A DNA stretch of 47,999 nucleotides from Kiritimatiellia bacterium (GTDB taxonomy: Bacteria > Verrucomicrobiota > Kiritimatiellia > RFP12 > UBA1067). Position 1 is the first letter of the stretch; every line of letters starts with the position of its first letter. The stretch covers positions 1 through 47,999 of the forward strand of contig JAKSOW010000008.1 in assembly GCA_024405395.1 (NCBI GenBank), given 5' to 3'. Position numbers and translations under genes: made by a program. Positions 14,313 through 23,862 of this stretch are shown piece by piece. The notes beneath the pieces are model-generated. The model ran no database searches and was not told the DNA's origin. It saw only the letters and a program-made list of their open reading frames with translations.

Positions 14313-14695
14313 GTGAAAAGTATCGTGATGAAGCCCGAGTGGAGCATATGTATCGGTCCATTGAGAGGATTCGCCAGATCCTTCAACGTGTAGAGCCGGA
14401 GAGCTTTGTCGAAGGTAATGACAGCGCTGAATTGATCTTGTACCATCTCGTGCTTCTCGGCGAAGCGGCAAACAATGTCTCAGCAGAGTTTTGCGCTGCG
14501 AATCCCAGCGTTGATTTCAAGGATATGGCTGGATTGAGACATAAGTTGGTGCATGATTATGCCAACATCGATCTTGATCGCATCTGGCGAATTCTTCAAA
14601 CGGACTTTCCGGAATGGGAAGAATCCATCGGTAAACTTGCGGCGGCAATCGAACCGCCCCCCGAACTTCCATCAAACATTGGAGATTTCGACTGA
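14309..14695 (+). CDS. hepT: HepT-type toxin, HEPN RNase (DUF86)
   Basis: The protein has 128 residues from ATG 14309, with CGGAGG about 11 nt upstream. The all-helical HEPN fold carries the RNase motif R-x4-H-x-Y as RHKLVHDY: Arg77, His82 and Tyr84. The tyrosine is the residue AMPylated by MntA in the Shewanella HepT/MntA system. The next segment, NIDLDRIW, is also typical of DUF86. The free toxin would cleave RNA, probably tRNA, while the upstream nucleotidyltransferase neutralises it. All active-site residues are intact, so the pair is probably functional. Confidence 0.9.
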   Translation: MSEKYRDEARVEHMYRSIERIRQILQRVEPESFVEGNDSAELILYHLVLLGEAANNVSAEFCAANPSVDFKDMAGLRHKLVHDYANIDLDRIWRILQTDFPEWEESIGKLAAAIEPPPELPSNIGDFD

Positions 14696-14786
14696 TCCCA
14701 TTAGCTTCCTGATTTCATTCTCGTAAAAAGGAATGGGGCAAACAATCTAGATGACAGGTGGAGGTAGCGCACCGCCAACCTAAATC

Positions 14787-14866
14787 AGAACAACAACCTG
14801 GTGAATGCACCCTATTCAACATGGGGAACGTGTTCGGGACGACAGCGTTCAATGTGACCTTACCGC
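14787..14866. repeat. Direct repeat, right copy (CYTH 3'-end remnant)
   Basis: This copy is identical to 13861-13940 at 71 of 80 positions, with most differences in one 10-bp block. It is 926 bp from the left copy. Similarity may continue beyond 14866 with gaps (CGTGTGG in both). Confidence 0.85.
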
Positions 14867-15031
14867 ATGGGTGGCATGTCGATGAAGATACGGGCGTGTG
14901 GATGCGCGACGTCATTCATCGGATGGGGCGTCGTTGTCGGAATTGGGCCTCTTCGGGGAACGCGTGGGTCTGCATAATTGCAGAAATGTGGCGGGGAGGG
15001 TGGTTTCAGGGTGGATTTATTTACTTTTCTG

Positions 15032-15060
15032 TGGAAATCCGTGCGGAATTCCGCTAAAAT
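15032..15060 (+). promoter_or_regulatory. Possible promoter of the beta-strand-repeat protein gene
   Basis: TGGAAA (15032-15037) and TAAAAT (15055-15060) are 17 nt apart. The start codon is 41 nt further, with AGAAAGGAAAA before it. Both boxes are imperfect. Confidence 0.3.
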
Positions 15061-15101
15061 ATGCATTGGAAGCACTTTTTAAGAGAAAGGAAAATTCTGG
15101 C

Positions 15102-18100
15102 ATGAAGCTACAGTTTCTCTCTTTTGCCTTTTTGATGGTTTTGCCTGTGGTGGCCGCCTCGACGACGGATGCCGCCGACAAGGACCTTACAACGGCCGAC
15201 CTCACCGTCAACGTGGCCGCGAAGGACACGCTCACGTGGACGGGTGCGCTCTTGGGCGACCGCAGGCTCGTCAAAACCGGTGACGGCACGCTGATTCTCG
15301 ATCACGACAACTCCCAGACCTTCTCGGGCGCGATCGAGGTACAGGGCGGCGTGGTGCAGATCGACAAGGCTGGCGGCTTCGGCACGGGGCCGCTCTCGTC
15401 CTCGGCGGCGATCATCGACAGCGGCACGCAGGGATTCATCGTCAACGCCGCCGGCACGGTCGCCAATGACTTCACCTTTACGGGAGCAAAGCATCCCGAT
15501 GTCGCCAAGACCAGCGCCTGCCTGGTCTCGAAGGTCGGTGCCCTCTTCACGGGCAGCATCACGGCCTCGGCGTCAGGCGCGGAGTTCTGCTTCAACGATG
15601 CGGGGTCGACGACGGTCACCAATCGGTTCGCGGGCAACATCAACGCTGGTGCGAATAACACCGTATTCTCTAGCCGCGGGAGTGTGGTCATCGACGAGAC
15701 CTGTACGCACACCGGCGTGCTTCGCCCGTACAACACGTCATCCGCGATGCCGCCCGCCCAAGTCCACTTTTGTGGCAACGGCGCGCGGCACAAAGTGGAG
15801 GGCGGGAGCATCATGATCAAGCAAATGTCGCTTTACTCTGAATCGGAGAATTCCCTGCCGCCGGTCACTTATGCCGTCACGTGTTCCGCCTTTGGCAAGG
15901 ACAACTTCACCATCGATCTGCAGGGGCATGACCAGAAGATCAAGTCGCTCACCTGGAATTCCGGCAACCACCCCGGCTATACGGACATCTCCTCCTACTT
16001 CAAGTCCTCGGGTGGACCGGCCACGTTGACCATCTCCCCGGGATCGAGCTCCACGACCTACTTTGGCCTGAAGGACGGGATCTCCCTGGTCATCAACCAT
16101 ACCAGCGCCTCCGTCACACAGACATTCTCCCAGCGCACGTCTCCCATGACCGGCGACGTCATCGTCTCAAACGGCGTCATGCAGCTTACGGCCGAACAGA
16201 CCTTCCCGAATGTGCCCAAGGTCTACGTCTGCGGCACGGGCAAGCTGAACATCAACTCCACGTCGTCGGGAGCGTTCCTGGGCGCGACGAACGTCACGCT
16301 CGAGGCCATGGCGCAGTTGTCGATCGCCTCGACTGCCGTGTCGCCGTTCTCCTCCGAGCACACGGCGCTTTGGGTGAGCGGCACGTCGAAGATGACGATC
16401 GCCGCCGGGCTGGAGGTGCCGGTGGCCGAGCTCTATGTGGATGGCGTGCGGCAGCCCGACGCCACCTACACGAAATCGAGCGGACTCGGCTTCCTGCTGG
16501 GCGACGGCGCCCTCGTCGTGCGTCGTTTCCAGGGGTCTACCGGCGTATGGAATGGCGGGGCCGCGGGCAGCGACTCCGTTTCGCTTGCGGACAACTGGAG
16601 CGGCGTTGAGCCCGATCTCGTCTCGGGCGACTTCACGGCGGCGATTTCCAACGGAACGCATGTGGCCGTCGATACGGCGGCGTCCTTCAACACGCTCGTC
16701 TTCGATTCCTCCATTGCCGGCTTCACCTTTGATGGGGCCGCCGCGTTGACGCTGGGCGGGGGCGGTGTCACGATGGGCGACAACGGCGCGGCCGACACCT
16801 GGACTTTCTCAAGTCCCCTCGTCGCGAAGGACGCAGGCACCTGGTCGTGGCCCGCCAACGACACCCTGGTCGTGTCGGGCGGCATTTCGGGCTCGGGCTC
16901 GCTGACCTTTGAAGGCGGCGCGGCGCGTCTGTCCGGCACGAATCCCTTTACGGGCTCCTTGACCGTCAAGACGGGTACGCTTACCGTTCAGGGCGTGCTG
17001 GGGTCGGAGGGCGACCAGGGCAAACTCGCGCAGCAGTCGGCCCAGCAGACGCTCACGCTTGACAATGCGGAGATCTGGAAGCCCTGCACGCTCTTTTCGG
17101 ACAGCTCGGCGATCTACTGCACGGCGGGGTCGAGCAACATCATTCACGGCGCGATCGGCGGCTGCATCTATCCCAATCTCCCGGCCGATGCGACGATCGT
17201 CTATGACGGCGAAATCTACATCGACTCGGGCTCGTGGACGTCTCCCGACAGGTGTGCGGGCACGACCATCATCACGGCCAAGCCCTACATCCGCGGCCTG
17301 GCCACGGTCATTCGTCCGGCGGCCGGCACGAACATCTTCGCCTCGGGCGCGGCCTCGTTCCGGTTCCGCGACTGGTATTGCACCTACGGCAAGGCCTATC
17401 AGCGCTTTGACTCGGACCGGATCGCGGCCGTGACGCTGGGTTATGTGGAGGCCTCCGCCCATCACGCGATGGAAGTGGCGCGCTTCGAATCGGACACCGG
17501 CATCTGCGACCTCAACGGCACGGTGCAGCACTTCAACGGCGTGAGCGGCGTGAAGGGGCTTTTGACCTCGCCCACGCCGGCCGTGCTCGAAGTGGCGCCG
17601 CGTCCGCAGAGCGCCTACGAAAAGGCGAGCGAGCGTCCCTACAGCGACGTCGTGACCAATAGCACGTTTGGTGCACAGATTGCGGGCCCCGTGACCCTGC
17701 GCTTCGCGCCGTTGAACGGGGTTGACGAGGGTACGCTCACGTTGACGAACCGGGCGTTCGAGACGACGGGCGCGCTTGAAGTGACGAACGGCACGCTGGT
17801 TGTCTCGGCGGATGCGACTTTCCGGAATCTCTCTCGCGTGACGGCGGTGGATACGGGCGTGTTCGATCTTCGGGCGGCAGATGCCTTTGGCGACGGGCTG
17901 ACGCTTGAGCTGGGCGGCACGTGCGAGCTCAAGGTGGCCGCCGGCGCACTACTCCGGGCGCGGACGCTGATCGTCAACGGCGTGGTCGCACATGTGCGCC
18001 CCGCCACCTACACGACGGAACAGTTCAAGGCGAAGCTCGGCGCCGCCTTTGAGGGCGCAATCACAGGTGACGGCTTCATCCGCATCACTGGTGCCGGCAC

Positions 18101-18119
18101 GCAACTGCTACTGCGTTGA
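15102..18119 (+). CDS. Secreted protein with autotransporter-associated beta-strand repeats
   Basis: The protein has 1005 residues from ATG 15102, preceded by AGAAAGGAAAA. The signal peptide is residues 1-20 (MKLQFLSFAFLMVLPVVAAS). The body is Gly/Thr/Ser-rich beta-helix material with repeats of the PATR type: LVKTGDGTLILDHDNSQTFSG near residue 55, SGGISGSGSLTFEGGAARLSG, and LEVTNGTLVVSADATFRNLS near the end. The protein ends in ITGAGTQLLLR with no classical autotransporter barrel or sorting signal that I can identify. It is probably a surface or extracellular adhesin or scaffold, a class abundant in Lentisphaerota and Kiritimatiellota. It is followed 169 bp later by a second protein of the same kind. 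An upstream in-frame extension to 14898 is rejected because it lacks a signal peptide and crosses the promoter. Confidence 0.82.
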   Translation: MKLQFLSFAFLMVLPVVAASTTDAADKDLTTADLTVNVAAKDTLTWTGALLGDRRLVKTGDGTLILDHDNSQTFSGAIEVQGGVVQIDKAGGFGTGPLSSSAAIIDSGTQGFIVNAAGTVANDFTFTGAKHPDVAKTSACLVSKVGALFTGSITASASGAEFCFNDAGSTTVTNRFAGNINAGANNTVFSSRGSVVIDETCTHTGVLRPYNTSSAMPPAQVHFCGNGARHKVEGGSIMIKQMSLYSESENSLPPVTYAVTCSAFGKDNFTIDLQGHDQKIKSLTWNSGNHPGYTDISSYFKSSGGPATLTISPGSSSTTYFGLKDGISLVINHTSASVTQTFSQRTSPMTGDVIVSNGVMQLTAEQTFPNVPKVYVCGTGKLNINSTSSGAFLGATNVTLEAMAQLSIASTAVSPFSSEHTALWVSGTSKMTIAAGLEVPVAELYVDGVRQPDATYTKSSGLGFLLGDGALVVRRFQGSTGVWNGGAAGSDSVSLADNWSGVEPDLVSGDFTAAISNGTHVAVDTAASFNTLVFDSSIAGFTFDGAAALTLGGGGVTMGDNGAADTWTFSSPLVAKDAGTWSWPANDTLVVSGGISGSGSLTFEGGAARLSGTNPFTGSLTVKTGTLTVQGVLGSEGDQGKLAQQSAQQTLTLDNAEIWKPCTLFSDSSAIYCTAGSSNIIHGAIGGCIYPNLPADATIVYDGEIYIDSGSWTSPDRCAGTTIITAKPYIRGLATVIRPAAGTNIFASGAASFRFRDWYCTYGKAYQRFDSDRIAAVTLGYVEASAHHAMEVARFESDTGICDLNGTVQHFNGVSGVKGLLTSPTPAVLEVAPRPQSAYEKASERPYSDVVTNSTFGAQIAGPVTLRFAPLNGVDEGTLTLTNRAFETTGALEVTNGTLVVSADATFRNLSRVTAVDTGVFDLRAADAFGDGLTLELGGTCELKVAAGALLRARTLIVNGVVAHVRPATYTTEQFKAKLGAAFEGAITGDGFIRITGAGTQLLLR

Positions 18120-18288
18120 GGCGCGTCAGGCGGCTCGGGGCCTGCTTCCATTTCTGTAGACATTCATTCGGGAATCTGATAAACTTCGTATTGATGGTTT
18201 TTTGTCGAAATAAGGTGGTTTGAAGGCGTGTGCCACCAGGAATGGATGGATGCTGATTTCGGGCCGATGCCCTGAAAGGAAGGTCAAG

Positions 18289-21200
18289 ATGCGCAAGACA
18301 TTGTTGCTGATGGTTGTGGGGCTGGACATGTGGGCCCAAGGCGCGGATTTCTATCTGAAATCCGGAGCCAGCGACTGGACGTCCGCCGCCAGCTACTGCA
18401 CGGATGCCGCGCGTACGCAAGAGGCGACTGCCGTGCCCGGCAGCGCGGATACGGTCTTTGTGCCCGAGGAGACGTTCGCCCTTTCGGACGAGAGCGACTC
18501 CTTTGCGGTCTTCGCCAACGTGAAGCGCATCGCGCCGGAAGGCACGAACTCCGTCATTGAGCTGACGGTGAATGGCGGCACGGCGGACGAGCCGCGCGTC
18601 CTCAACACGACCATCTACCATGCTCTTACCGTCAATGCGGACCGTACGGTTGGCACGGTGGTGAAGAAAGGTGCGGGCTTCCTCTATCTGGCCGCCAAGA
18701 ACTCGGCCAACAACCCCAAGATCGGCCATACCGAGTATGGCGTCAACTTCGACGTGCGCGAGGGGACCTTGCGTTTTGCCAAGGACGAAGTCAACAACAC
18801 CTACTACGGGTTCCTGAAGGTGGCGAGCGGGGCGGCGGTCTGGTTTCCGCAGTCGGAGAACAATGCCTCGCAGGCCTACTTCGACTACATCCTGGCGGAG
18901 GAGGGCAGTCTGCTCACCAACGCCACGGCGCGCTCGTCTGGCCATGTCTTTGGCGTGACGGCTGGCGCATCCTATGATGTCGAGTCCTACATCAAGGGCG
19001 CGATTGGCGGTGGCGCGCGCATCTGGACCACCGGCACCATTCGCCTGGAGATGACGGCGAATACGTGTTCGGGGTCAGTAACGGTGCAGGAAAACCTCAG
19101 TCAGGGCTATGCACCTGCCCCTGGGCAGAACCGTGGCGTCATCTTGGTGAAGAAGTTCGGCAACCCGGGAGCCACGGATTCCTCGCTGGGCACGGGCAAT
19201 GCCGCCATCCTCTGCTATGGCAATGGCGGCGGCGGCTTTCGCTACATTGGCGAAGGCGGCGAGACGACGTCCCGGAATTTCGACATCTTTTCGCAGGCCT
19301 TCCGCAGTACGGCCAGCTCCCATCCCGCGTTCCTGGACGCCGGTCCGAACGGCGGCGTGACCTTTACGGGCGCCATCAGGGCCTATCGCGACAGCTCCTG
19401 GCCCTATGGCACCTACCGTCTCTGGCTCATGGGCGACAACGCCAATGAATGCGTGTATGGCGGATCCTATTATCCGCAGGCGTCAAACGGCGTCTACTGT
19501 TCTACGCATGTGACGAAAAAGGGTTCGGGCAGGTGGCGCTTAGCCAATAACTCCCAGCGCAATCTGATGGGCGCCTTTTCGATTCAGGAAGGTGAGCTGG
19601 CCTTTGACTCCATTGCGGAAAAGGGGGGTATGTGCGCACTCGGCCTGGCGACCATCCTCACACCGGACGATTCGCGTACGTTCCTGACGGGCGAGACCGT
19701 GGACTGGGCCTATGCGCTGGGCGATCCCGCAGGCGTCTCCTATCCGTCTTTCACCTACACGGGCAACGCCATCGCCACCTGCACGACGCGTCCGTTGGCC
19801 TTGGTGGGGGCGGGCGGTACGCTGCGGGCTTCGGCCGGCCAGTTGACCTTTGGCGGCGTTTCGGCGCGTGATGCCGGCACCTCGCCTACGTTGACGCTGG
19901 ACGGCACGGGCACGGAAAACGAGCTGCAGGAGGTTTCGGATGGCGCCACAGGCGCGAAGGTCAACCTGGCCAAGACTGGAGCGGGCATCTGGACGCTAGG
20001 CGGCAACCTGACGTTCTCGGGCAAAATTGACGTGCGGCAGGGTACATTGGCGGTTGATGTGCCGAAACCGCATGTCTGGCCCACGAACACCTTCACGTGG
20101 TTCCGCTTGTCCTTTGCCCAGATCGGTGAGGATGCCAATCCACGTTACAGCATGACGGTTCGCCAGATCGGCCTCTATGATAAGGACGGGGTGCGCCAGA
20201 ATGTTGGGCTGACGCAACCTGTGGCGACAAGTGCGGGTTGGCAGGTTGTGCAGGCGCAGACCCTTGCGCCGGGTCAGGTGTGGTTTGACAATTCGGTGGC
20301 AGGGCGTCAAGTCTCTTTGGGTGTTGCGGCCGGTTTGGCGGAGTCTTTCCGCGAGGCGGATGGCTACAATGGCGATTATGGCAAGACGGCGCTGCAGATC
20401 AAGAATCGGGCCGGCAACACCCTTACGCCTACGGGCTCAGATCCCGCCACCTGGATTCCCATTGTGATGCGTCTGCCGGAAGGAAGCAATCCCATTACGC
20501 ATTTTGACATCCAGGGATTCTCGAATACCATTGACAGCTATCCCACGCGCTTCAAACTTGAGGGGTCGTCGGATGGCCGTTCGTGGCATGCTCTTTGGAG
20601 CAATGTGGAAGGCCCCTCGTTGACGCCGCCGATCAAGGCCTACAACTCTTGGGTGTCGGATGGCGTCAGCGTCAGCAATGCCTCTCATCCCCGTCCGTAT
20701 GGCAAGGGCTTCAACACTGCGGCCACCGAGGGTGAATCCTACACCTGCTTCAACTGGTATCGTCTGTCCTTCGCGCAGTTGGGTTATACGGGGGATGCCA
20801 GCAAGATCAACATCCGCCAGATTGGCCTGTACAACAGTGCCGGCGAGCGCCTCAATGAGGGCCTGACGGATGCGGAGAGCCTGTCTTCGAGTAGTACGCT
20901 GACCATTCAAGGCGCGATACCGGCGGAAGGCCAGGTTGGTTTTGATGCTTCTGTGGCCGGGTACAAGGTGAAATTCGGCAATACCCTCGGTTTGGCGAGT
21001 GCCTTCGATGGGGTTTACAATGGAAATACAGGCGGGCTCTGCAATTTCGACTGGTTTGCCCCTGATGGGTCGGCCTTGAAGCCCAATCCCCAGGATCGCA
21101 CAACTTGGGTACCCATTGTCATGCATCTGGCGGGCGAGGCGCAGCCGGTGACGCATTTTGATGTGCAGTACTACAACAATACGGCTGTCCAATTGCCCAC

Positions 21201-21741
21201 GCGTCTGAAGCTGGAAGGATCGTTGGATGGTCGTCATTGGACGACGGTATATGACAATGCCACGCAGGGCGAGGCGCTCACGACGGAGATCCCGAATTTC
21301 AACTGTTGGGTTTCGGATGGCGTGAATGCGTCCAACGCTTCGCATGAGCGTCCTATCGGCAAGGGATTGGCGGTTTCGCGTTCCTACCCGGCGGATCCCG
21401 AGCCTAAGGATCAGTTTGCGCATGTCGAGTCGGTATCGGTGGCGGCTGGTGCGACATTGACGTCGAACGCCACCTTGCCGTTGGCGGGCTTGACCGTTGA
21501 CGCGGCGGGTGCTGGCACACTCCAGGGCTTCACGTTCGCGGCGAACGGCACGCTGGATGTGCGGAATCTTCCGGCTGGCGGCATGGCGCTGCCGGGCACG
21601 TATCTCAATTGCGAGGGCCTGGAGAATCTGGCGAACTGGCAAGTCAGTCGCGATGGTACGGTGTCGTCGCGGCTGCACGCTTATGTGCGGAATGGCGTCA
21701 TTTACGTCACCACGCCGGGCTTGACCCTCAACATCCGCTAA
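18289..21741 (+). CDS. Secreted beta-strand-repeat protein with tandem F5/8-type-C-like modules
   Basis: The protein has 1150 residues from ATG 18289, preceded by AAGGAAGG, with signal peptide MRKTLLLMVVGLDMWAQG. Residues 20-590 are PATR-like beta-helix (VVKKGAGFLYLAAKNS; LAKTGAGIWTLGGNLTFSG). Two homologous modules follow, about 600-810 and 819-1030, offset by exactly 219 codons. Each has a W-(F/Y)-RLSFAQ start, an RQIGLY strand, a THFD(I/V)Q strand, a KLEGS-x-DGR-x-W strand and a WVSDGV-x-x-SNASH end. This pattern is like galactose-binding/discoidin (F5/8 C) domains, which bind glycans. The C-terminus ends LTLNIR, much like its neighbour. It is likely an exported glycan-binding protein. Confidence 0.8.
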   Translation: MRKTLLLMVVGLDMWAQGADFYLKSGASDWTSAASYCTDAARTQEATAVPGSADTVFVPEETFALSDESDSFAVFANVKRIAPEGTNSVIELTVNGGTADEPRVLNTTIYHALTVNADRTVGTVVKKGAGFLYLAAKNSANNPKIGHTEYGVNFDVREGTLRFAKDEVNNTYYGFLKVASGAAVWFPQSENNASQAYFDYILAEEGSLLTNATARSSGHVFGVTAGASYDVESYIKGAIGGGARIWTTGTIRLEMTANTCSGSVTVQENLSQGYAPAPGQNRGVILVKKFGNPGATDSSLGTGNAAILCYGNGGGGFRYIGEGGETTSRNFDIFSQAFRSTASSHPAFLDAGPNGGVTFTGAIRAYRDSSWPYGTYRLWLMGDNANECVYGGSYYPQASNGVYCSTHVTKKGSGRWRLANNSQRNLMGAFSIQEGELAFDSIAEKGGMCALGLATILTPDDSRTFLTGETVDWAYALGDPAGVSYPSFTYTGNAIATCTTRPLALVGAGGTLRASAGQLTFGGVSARDAGTSPTLTLDGTGTENELQEVSDGATGAKVNLAKTGAGIWTLGGNLTFSGKIDVRQGTLAVDVPKPHVWPTNTFTWFRLSFAQIGEDANPRYSMTVRQIGLYDKDGVRQNVGLTQPVATSAGWQVVQAQTLAPGQVWFDNSVAGRQVSLGVAAGLAESFREADGYNGDYGKTALQIKNRAGNTLTPTGSDPATWIPIVMRLPEGSNPITHFDIQGFSNTIDSYPTRFKLEGSSDGRSWHALWSNVEGPSLTPPIKAYNSWVSDGVSVSNASHPRPYGKGFNTAATEGESYTCFNWYRLSFAQLGYTGDASKINIRQIGLYNSAGERLNEGLTDAESLSSSSTLTIQGAIPAEGQVGFDASVAGYKVKFGNTLGLASAFDGVYNGNTGGLCNFDWFAPDGSALKPNPQDRTTWVPIVMHLAGEAQPVTHFDVQYYNNTAVQLPTRLKLEGSLDGRHWTTVYDNATQGEALTTEIPNFNCWVSDGVNASNASHERPIGKGLAVSRSYPADPEPKDQFAHVESVSVAAGATLTSNATLPLAGLTVDAAGAGTLQGFTFAANGTLDVRNLPAGGMALPGTYLNCEGLENLANWQVSRDGTVSSRLHAYVRNGVIYVTTPGLTLNIR

Positions 21742-21761
21742 GGTTAAAGGGTTAAAGGTTC
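21742..21761. repeat. GGTTAAA heptad repeat (copy 1)
   Basis: GGTTAAAGGGTTAAAGGTT begins right after the stop codon of the preceding gene. Similar G/T/A heptads occur between yidC and ridA and between thiH and thiC. Confidence 0.6.
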
Positions 21762-21790
21762 TTGGCCCCATAGGGTGATTGGATAGGCGA

Positions 21791-23827
21791 ATGAAGACCG
21801 TTAAGATCTTTTCTTTGGTGATCGTTTTGGCGCAGATGGCCGTTTGGGGCCGTGTTCAGCCTTCGGCGCTGTTTGGCGATCACGCCGTGTTGCTGAAGTC
21901 CGCCGACACGCCGGTGTTCGGGTTTGCGGATCCCGGCGAGCGCGTACAGGTCTCCTTCGGCGGCGTGTCCGCAGAAGGACTGGCGGATGCGCAGGGTAAG
22001 TGGCTGGTGCGCCTGGACCTGCGGGGCGCGGGGACAGACCCTAAGGAACTGAAGATCAACGACCATGTGGCCCACGATGTCGTCGTGGGCGAGGTGTGGC
22101 TCTGTTCGGGCCAGTCCAACATGTCCCTGAAGATGAAGGATGTGGATGACGCGGATGCGGAGAACGCCGCCACCAATCTGTCGCTTCGCTGTTTTGTGGC
22201 GGGAGGCTGGGCCGCGACGGAACCCCAGGCGCGCATCCAGGGGCGTTGGCGGGTGGCGCGTCCGGGCGAGACGCCGGACATGACGGCCGTCGGGTATCAC
22301 TTCGCGAAGAAGCTCCAGGCCGAGCTGCAGATGCCGGTTGGCATTGTGGAGTCCGCAGTGGGGGCGGCGTCCATCGAAGCGTGGTGTGATCCCATTTCGA
22401 TGGCAGTCGATCCTGCCGGCAAGCGCGAGCTCGATCGTCAGATCGCCTTTATGGCGAATTACCGCGCCTACGAGGACCGGTGCCAGGCGGCGTTGCGGGC
22501 TTGGGAACAGAAATGGGATCGTGCGGATCGTCCGCATGGACCGGCCCCGAAGGACGGTTGGCGGGCGCTGACGGAAAAAGAGCGGGTGCATGCGGCCTTC
22601 CGGTATGGGGCGGGTGCGATCTGGCTGCGGCACGCGGTGTCTCCCCAGGTGAAGGGCAAGGAACTTCGTCTTGATCGGCGGCGTTTCATCGAGAGCCAAT
22701 GGCGGTTTGACGATTCGGTCATGGAAGTCTACTGGAATGGCGAACGTTTGACCAAGACTTATCCGGAGAGTCCCATCGAGAAGAATACGGAGATCTATCG
22801 TGTGCCGGCCACTGCGGCGGCGGCAGGCGGGGTGTTCACCGTGCGTATCTTCAATGCCGTGCAGATTCCGGGCGTCGTCGAATATTTCTGCGTGAATGGG
22901 CGGCGCACCACCGGGGCCGACTGGGAATTGGCGGAGGAATTCCGGTCGCCTCCGTTCAAGGCGGGCGCGCTGGACGATCTGCCGCCGCGTCAGCGCTTCT
23001 GCCTGGCGCAGCATTATCCCACCGGTCTTTTCAACGGCAAGATCGCGGGACTGGTGCCGATGGGGCTTTCGGGCGTCATCTGGTATCAGGGCGAGTCGAA
23101 TGCCACACCTGTTGAAGGCGGTGGCGGACCGGCCGCCTATGCGGATCTCTTCGGCACGATGATCAAGTCATGGCGGCAACTCTTCCAGAAGCCGAACCTG
23201 CCGTTTGCCTGGTGCCAGCTGGCGGCGTATACAGCCAAGGCGAAGGATCCTAACGACCCGAAGAATGAACTCTGGCCGCGTCTCCGCGAGGCGCAGACGA
23301 AGACGTTGGCGCTGCCGCATACGGGCCAGGCCATCCTCATCGACGCAGGCGAAGAGCAGGACATCCACCCGCGCGACAAGCGCACGCCCGGCGATCGTCT
23401 GGCCGCCTGGGCGCTGAACCAGGTCTATGGCCGCCGCGCCTTGCCCTATCGCGGGCCGCACCTGGCATCGGTTCGTGTGGCCGCGGACAAGCTGGAGGTC
23501 TCGTTTGCGGACTGCGGCAAGGGCCTTATGGCGCGCGATCTGGGCGACAAATACCTGAAGCGCTGGACGCCGCGGTCCTATGGCAAGGTGCTCCGCAATT
23601 CACCGCAGACGCAGGTGGAAGGCTTTTCGCTGGCGGGCGCGGATGGCGTCTGGCACTGGGCTGACAAGGCGGAGATCCAGGGCGAGGTGGTCGTGGTTTT
23701 CTCGGCGCAGGTGTCCAAGCCTGTCGCTGTGCGGTATGGTTTTGCGGCCAATCCCTGGGTGAACCTCTACAATGCCGAAGGTCTCCCTGCCGAGCCGTTT
23801 GAATGGCGTCTGGCGCCTGCGCGCTGA
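21791..23827 (+). CDS. Sialate O-acetylesterase-like SGNH hydrolase
   Basis: The protein has 678 residues from ATG 21791, with signal peptide MKTVKIFSLVIVLAQMAVWG. The SASA/SGNH domain shows the nucleophile block WLCSGQSNM (Ser109), the GVIWYQGESN block in the middle, and the late catalytic pair DIHPRDK (Asp524, His526). N-terminal residues 25-100 form the Ig-like domain usual in this family. A further beta domain (about 290-370) is inserted between the two catalytic halves, as in other bacterial members. The enzyme removes acetyl groups from sialic acids or other glycans in the periplasm or outside. It follows two secreted repeat proteins, suggesting a glycan-handling set. Confidence 0.88.
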   Translation: MKTVKIFSLVIVLAQMAVWGRVQPSALFGDHAVLLKSADTPVFGFADPGERVQVSFGGVSAEGLADAQGKWLVRLDLRGAGTDPKELKINDHVAHDVVVGEVWLCSGQSNMSLKMKDVDDADAENAATNLSLRCFVAGGWAATEPQARIQGRWRVARPGETPDMTAVGYHFAKKLQAELQMPVGIVESAVGAASIEAWCDPISMAVDPAGKRELDRQIAFMANYRAYEDRCQAALRAWEQKWDRADRPHGPAPKDGWRALTEKERVHAAFRYGAGAIWLRHAVSPQVKGKELRLDRRRFIESQWRFDDSVMEVYWNGERLTKTYPESPIEKNTEIYRVPATAAAAGGVFTVRIFNAVQIPGVVEYFCVNGRRTTGADWELAEEFRSPPFKAGALDDLPPRQRFCLAQHYPTGLFNGKIAGLVPMGLSGVIWYQGESNATPVEGGGGPAAYADLFGTMIKSWRQLFQKPNLPFAWCQLAAYTAKAKDPNDPKNELWPRLREAQTKTLALPHTGQAILIDAGEEQDIHPRDKRTPGDRLAAWALNQVYGRRALPYRGPHLASVRVAADKLEVSFADCGKGLMARDLGDKYLKRWTPRSYGKVLRNSPQTQVEGFSLAGADGVWHWADKAEIQGEVVVVFSAQVSKPVAVRYGFAANPWVNLYNAEGLPAEPFEWRLAPAR

Positions 23828-23862
23828 TTTTCGTGATGTCGTGAATTTCGAGGAACGAGATA

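Larger units (their letters stand above)
14696..15101. other. Non-coding gap with CYTH remnant repeat
   Basis: This 406-bp region contains the right copy of the direct repeat (14787-14866). In one frame it still reads like the CYTH C-terminus (NNNLVNAPYSTWG). A 99-codon frame at 14758-15057 is not supported: it has no ribosome site and an atypical composition. The last 70 bases hold a weak promoter for the gene at 15102. Confidence 0.6.

Noticed and set aside
14758..15057. 99-codon frame after the toxin-antitoxin pair
   Set aside because: It runs through the CYTH remnant repeat out of the CYTH frame, lacks a ribosome site and resembles no family.
6198..15101. Insertion sequence or integrase marking the island edges
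   Set aside because: No transposase, tyrosine or serine recombinase motif was found on either strand, so island limits stay undefined.
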